A stretch of DNA of 8,741 nucleotides from an uncultured Porphyromonadaceae bacterium (GTDB lineage Bacteria; Bacteroidota; Bacteroidia; Bacteroidales; Muribaculaceae), in contig CABQCA010000098.1 of assembly GCA_902462525.1 (NCBI GenBank), positions 1 through 8,741 of the forward strand, read 5' to 3'. Numbering within the stretch: the first letter of the stretch is position 1; each line of letters opens with the position of its first letter. Both the position numbers and the translations under genes were made by a program. Of the stretch, positions 6,526 to 8,741 are shown piece after piece. The notes below the pieces were generated by a model. It did not search any database. It saw nothing but the letters and a program-made list of their open reading frames with translations, and was not told where the DNA came from.

Positions 6526-6556
6526 CAAAGTTATCTAATCAACAATCAAGAGCAAA
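6526..6556 (-). promoter_or_regulatory. Consensus promoter of the DUF3943 gene
   Basis: On the - strand TTTG (6556-6553), exactly 19 bp, then TAACTTTG (6533-6526) form a perfect TTTG-N19-TAnnTTTG promoter. The predicted start near 6519-6520 gives a very short leader of about 13 nt before the ATG at 6506. Directly upstream lie phased A/T tracts (6554-6616) that may bend the DNA. Confidence 0.75.
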
Positions 6557-6574
6557 ATTTTTCAGTCCGAAGCA

Positions 6575-6616
6575 CGAATTTTGGCGATTTTATGCCGAAT
6601 TTTAGCGAATTTTAAG
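6575..6616. repeat. Four degenerate ~10.5-bp tandem repeats with phased A/T tracts
   Basis: Four consecutive units of 10 or 11 bp, each starting CGA(A)TTTT (starts at 6575, 6585, 6596 and 6606), total 42 bp. The TTTT tracts begin at 6579, 6588, 6600 and 6610, about one helical turn apart, and a further AAAATTTTT block at 6554-6562 is two turns away. This arrangement is typical of intrinsically curved DNA. It sits just upstream of the -33 element of the DUF3943 promoter. Confidence 0.55.
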
Positions 6617-6632
6617 ATTCACGGTACGCCCC

Positions 6633-6667
6633 AAAAAAGAGCGACGGCTCATGCAAGTCGTCGCTCT
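6633..6667 (-). terminator. Rho-independent terminator after the truncated secreted-protein gene
   Basis: A perfect 9-bp GC-rich stem (6638-6646 with 6659-6667, AGAGCGACG/CGTCGCTCT) with a 12-nt loop is followed on the - strand by a run of six T (6638-6633). It starts 29 nt past the stop codon at 6696. This is the clearest intrinsic terminator in the window and separates the remnant from the DUF3943 promoter. Confidence 0.85.
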
Positions 6668-6695
6668 GTGTTATTTAGTTTCTGATCAGAAGGGG

Positions 6696-7322
6696 TCAGC
6701 GGACAGCAATTTTCGCTACGGTGTTTCCGACCCTGACGATGTAGAAGCCGGCCTGGAGATCGATGCTCATGTGAGTTTCGCCGGGTAATGCCGCCACTGT
6801 GGTGCCGTCGGTAGCGAAGATTTCGACCCTCATACCTTCGGCTCCGGTGACGATGGCAGCTCCTGCCGAAGCGCTGATAGTCACATCACCAGCCATGGTG
6901 CTTCCGATGCCTGTGAGCGATGTGTCGACACTGATTTCGTTCGATTTCATCGATTCTCCTTCGGTGTAGACGGCTGTCACAGCGTAGCTATAAGTCGATA
7001 TGCCGTCGATGTCCTTATCGACATACGAATTTTCGGCCATGGGTTCGGCGTTGAGGCGATGTCCGTCGCGATAGACATTGTAGCCGCTGAGTTCTACCGA
7101 CTTTTTGTCGCTGTTCGCGGGGATGAATTTCACGTCGTCGACGAAGAGCATGTACTGATTATAGCTTATGCAGCGGATGGCGAAGTGCTTTGTGCCTTCG
7201 GGCAGATATGCGCTGTATTCAGTCCAGTTGAAGGGAATGTTGGTGAACTGTTTTACCAAAGTAAAGTCTTCAGGCTCGGTGCCGGTGGTAGAGTATCTGG
7301 AATGTCTCGAGGTATTTTTTTC
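6696..7322 (-). pseudogene. 5'-truncated gene for a type IX-secreted adhesin-like protein (C-terminal fragment)
   Basis: The frame is open for 208 codons down to the stop at 6696, but the codon at 7323-7325 is TAG and there is no ATG start or signal peptide. The reading after the stop already contains conserved protein: RYSTTGTEPEDFTLV at residues 9-23, then WTEYSAYLPEGTKHFAIR and FVDDVKF, matching the second half of the jelly-roll found in cleaved-adhesin / choice-of-anchor domains of gingipain-like surface proteins. It continues with a fibronectin III-like segment (SGYNVYRDG to YAVTAVYTEGESMKSN, about 79-131) and a C-terminal domain (VEIFATDGTTV to DLQAGFYIVRV, about 165-198) resembling type A sorting signals of type IX secretion. 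A TTG at 7257 could start a 187-residue product, but it would cut the first domain and lack export. I infer a decayed gene; a TTG-initiated protein is the alternative. Confidence 0.75.
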
Positions 7323-7349
7323 CTATATCGGTAGGGGAATAATGATTGG

Positions 7350-7397
7350 GCGGTTCGTCAATTCGTTTATGCTATCCGGAGGAACCGCTTTCCCGGA
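7350..7397. repeat. Two overlapping, mutually exclusive inverted repeats
   Basis: GCGGTTC at 7350-7356 can pair with GAACCGC at 7382-7388, while TCCGG at 7375-7379 can pair with CCGGA at 7393-7397; the second hairpin contains one arm of the first. They lie in the gap between polA and the truncated gene, downstream of a TACCTTTG box on the - strand. No T-run follows either stem on the - strand, so neither looks like a polA terminator. Confidence 0.4.
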
Positions 7398-7413
7398 CAA
7401 GGCAAGAATGGTA

Positions 7414-7421
7414 CAAAGGTA
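7414..7421 (-). promoter_or_regulatory. Isolated -7 box, possible relic promoter of the truncated gene
   Basis: TACCTTTG on the - strand (7421-7414) is a perfect TAnnTTTG -7 element, but no TTTG is found 18-21 bp upstream. Transcription would start near 7408 and run into the truncated secreted-protein gene, whose homology begins about 90 nt later. Confidence 0.4.
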
Positions 7422-7463
7422 GTCGTTTTGCCTCATTCCGTACTCATTTTTTTGATTTTCTTT

Positions 7464-7494
7464 GCCGTTTTGTCGTAAAATGGCATGAAACGGC
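7464..7494. repeat. Inverted repeat downstream of polA
   Basis: GCCGTTT at 7464-7470 pairs perfectly with AAACGGC at 7488-7494. It begins about 26 nt after the polA stop on the - strand. It could fold in the polA mRNA 3' region, but no T-run follows on that strand, so terminator function is doubtful. Confidence 0.35.
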
Positions 7495-7519
7495 GTCAAA
7501 ATGCGAATCAACGGACTTC

Positions 7520-8741
7520 TCAATGGGCCTCGAGCCAGTTGGCGCCTGTGCCGGCCGACACTTCCAGCGGTACGCGGCCATGATATGCGTTCTCCATGCA
7601 ATGTATCACAAGCTCCTGCATTTCGGCGAGTTCCGATGGTACGACGTCGAAAACGAGTTCGTCGTGTACCTGCAGAATCATGCGCGAAGCGAGTCCGCGG
7701 CGCCGTATTTCGGTATCGACGGCTACCATGGCCACCTTTATAATGTCGGCGGCCGAGCCTTGCAGAGGCGCGTTGATGGCGTTTCGCTCGGCATATCCGC
7801 GGACGGCTGCGCTGCGCGAGTTTATGTCGGGCAGATAGCGCTTGCGGCCCATGATGGTGGTTACGAAGCCGTCGCGGCGTGCGTTCTCGATAGCCTGCTG
7901 CATGTACTCCGCCACTTTCGGATAGGTTTTCAGATAGCCCTCGATAAGAGCTTTCGACTCGTCGCGCGGTATGCCGAGACGTTCGGAGAGTCCGAAGGCC
8001 GATATGCCGTAGATGATGCCGAAATTCGCTGTCTTGGCGTTGCGTCGCTGATCGTCGCTGACTTCGTCGAGTTCCATATGATATATCTTGGCGGCGGTGG
8101 CACGGTGTATGTCGGCCCCCGAGAGGAAGGCGTTTATCATTTCGGGGTCGCCGCTGAGGTCGGCCATGAGCCGCAATTCGATTTGCGAATAGTCGGCCGA
8201 CAGAAGCACGTGCCCCGAGTCGGGCACGAAGGCGCGCCGGATGTCGCGGCCGTCGGCGCTGCGCACCGGTATGTTCTGCAGGTTGGGGTTTGCCGACGAC
8301 AGGCGTCCTGTGGCGGTGGCGGTCTGGTTGAAGGTGCTGTGCAGTTTGCCGTCGCGCGGGTTGATGAGTTTTGGCAGTGCGTCGATGTAGGTGGCCAGCA
8401 GCTTCCTGAGTCCGCGTATGTCGAGGATTATGCCCACAAGAGGCACGGTTTTGCTGTATTTTTCGAGCACATCTTCCGCGGTGGACCATGCGCCGCCCTT
8501 TGTACGCCGCGCCTTGGGGTCGATCTGCATTTCTTCGAAAAGTATGCGGCCTACCTGTGCCGGCGAACTTACATTGAAAGGCTTTCCGGCCAACGCGTAG
8601 GCCTCTTCCTCGAGTTTGTGGAGCCTTGCGCCGAATTCGGCGGAGAGCCGGCGCAGTTCTGCCACATCGACGCGTGCGCCGTTCCACTCCATGTCGGCGA
8701 GGACGCCCACAAGCGGTGTTTCCACCGTTTCGTAGAGTTCG
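7520..8741 (-). CDS. polA: DNA polymerase I, C-terminal polymerase domain (5' part outside window)
   Basis: This is a family A DNA polymerase that fills gaps and replaces RNA primers in repair and replication. The frame is open to the right edge, so about 406 C-terminal residues are visible, beginning ELYETVETPLVGVLADMEWNG, the region just after the 3'-5' exonuclease-like domain. Counted from the Val encoded at 8725: TATGRLSS and NPNLQNIP lie at 137-153; motif A DYSQIELR at 178-185 with the first catalytic Asp (codon 8194-8192); motif B RRNAKTANFGIIYG at 227-240, keeping the Lys, Phe and Tyr that match K663, F667 and Y671 of Taq polymerase; and motif C QVHDELVF at 352-359 with the second catalytic Asp. 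The Phe at the O-helix position (F235) is the usual E. coli-like residue. The protein ends NWLEAH, the normal family end. Polymerase domain intact; exonuclease domains cannot be assessed. Confidence 0.97.
   Translation of the reverse strand, partial: ELYETVETPLVGVLADMEWNGARVDVAELRRLSAEFGARLHKLEEEAYALAGKPFNVSSPAQVGRILFEEMQIDPKARRTKGGAWSTAEDVLEKYSKTVPLVGIILDIRGLRKLLATYIDALPKLINPRDGKLHSTFNQTATATGRLSSANPNLQNIPVRSADGRDIRRAFVPDSGHVLLSADYSQIELRLMADLSGDPEMINAFLSGADIHRATAAKIYHMELDEVSDDQRRNAKTANFGIIYGISAFGLSERLGIPRDESKALIEGYLKTYPKVAEYMQQAIENARRDGFVTTIMGRKRYLPDINSRSAAVRGYAERNAINAPLQGSAADIIKVAMVAVDTEIRRRGLASRMILQVHDELVFDVVPSELAEMQELVIHCMENAYHGRVPLEVSAGTGANWLEAH

Noticed and set aside
7323..8687. 454-codon - strand open frame
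   Set aside because: It is an out-of-frame shadow of polA; its product is Arg-rich with no domain.
1..8741. CRISPR array, insertion sequence, rRNA or tRNA genes
   Set aside because: No regularly spaced direct repeats, transposase motifs, terminal inverted repeats or cloverleaf sequences were seen.

Overview
The window looks like chromosomal DNA of a gut-type Bacteroidales bacterium; Muribaculaceae-like is my guess. The evidence is as follows. Several promoters match the Bacteroidetes form TTTG-N19-TAnnTTTG. Start codons are preceded by A-rich leaders rather than Shine-Dalgarno boxes. One gene remnant ends in a type IX secretion-like C-terminal domain, and there is a DUF3943 protein. Gene bodies are GC-rich while gaps are AT-rich. 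No mobile element, CRISPR array, rRNA or tRNA is visible.

Layout. Left edge, + strand: the C-terminal 229 residues of PdxA (vitamin B6 synthesis), then an OmpA-family outer membrane/peptidoglycan protein, then a 92-residue SemiSWEET-type PQ-loop sugar transporter. A convergent, visibly AT-rich gene on the - strand (2375-3049) encodes an Abi-family protein with a HEPN-type RNase motif; it is probably an acquired defence gene. From here to the right edge all genes are on the - strand. Read in the direction of transcription from the right edge they are: polA (C-terminal polymerase domain, 5' part outside the window); a 5'-truncated remnant of a type IX-secreted adhesin-like protein; a DUF3943 envelope protein; an RSH ((p)ppGpp metabolism) protein; and dtd (D-aminoacyl-tRNA deacylase). 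The last two overlap by ATGA.

How the genes relate. This is mostly housekeeping (PdxA, PolA, DTD, RSH) mixed with envelope proteins. The RSH protein keeps the residues needed for (p)ppGpp hydrolysis but has lost most hallmark residues of the synthetase domain, so it is probably a hydrolase-only alarmone enzyme translationally coupled to DTD. Three - or + strand promoters (for the DUF3943 gene, for RSH, and an orphan at 3106-3136) share the same exact 19-bp spacing.

I found no convincing new multi-gene system. The points most worth checking are the degenerate-synthetase RSH coupled to dtd, the orphan promoter followed by a hairpin and T-run between the Abi gene and dtd, the helically phased A-tracts upstream of the DUF3943 promoter, and the decapitated secreted-protein gene that may retain its old promoter.
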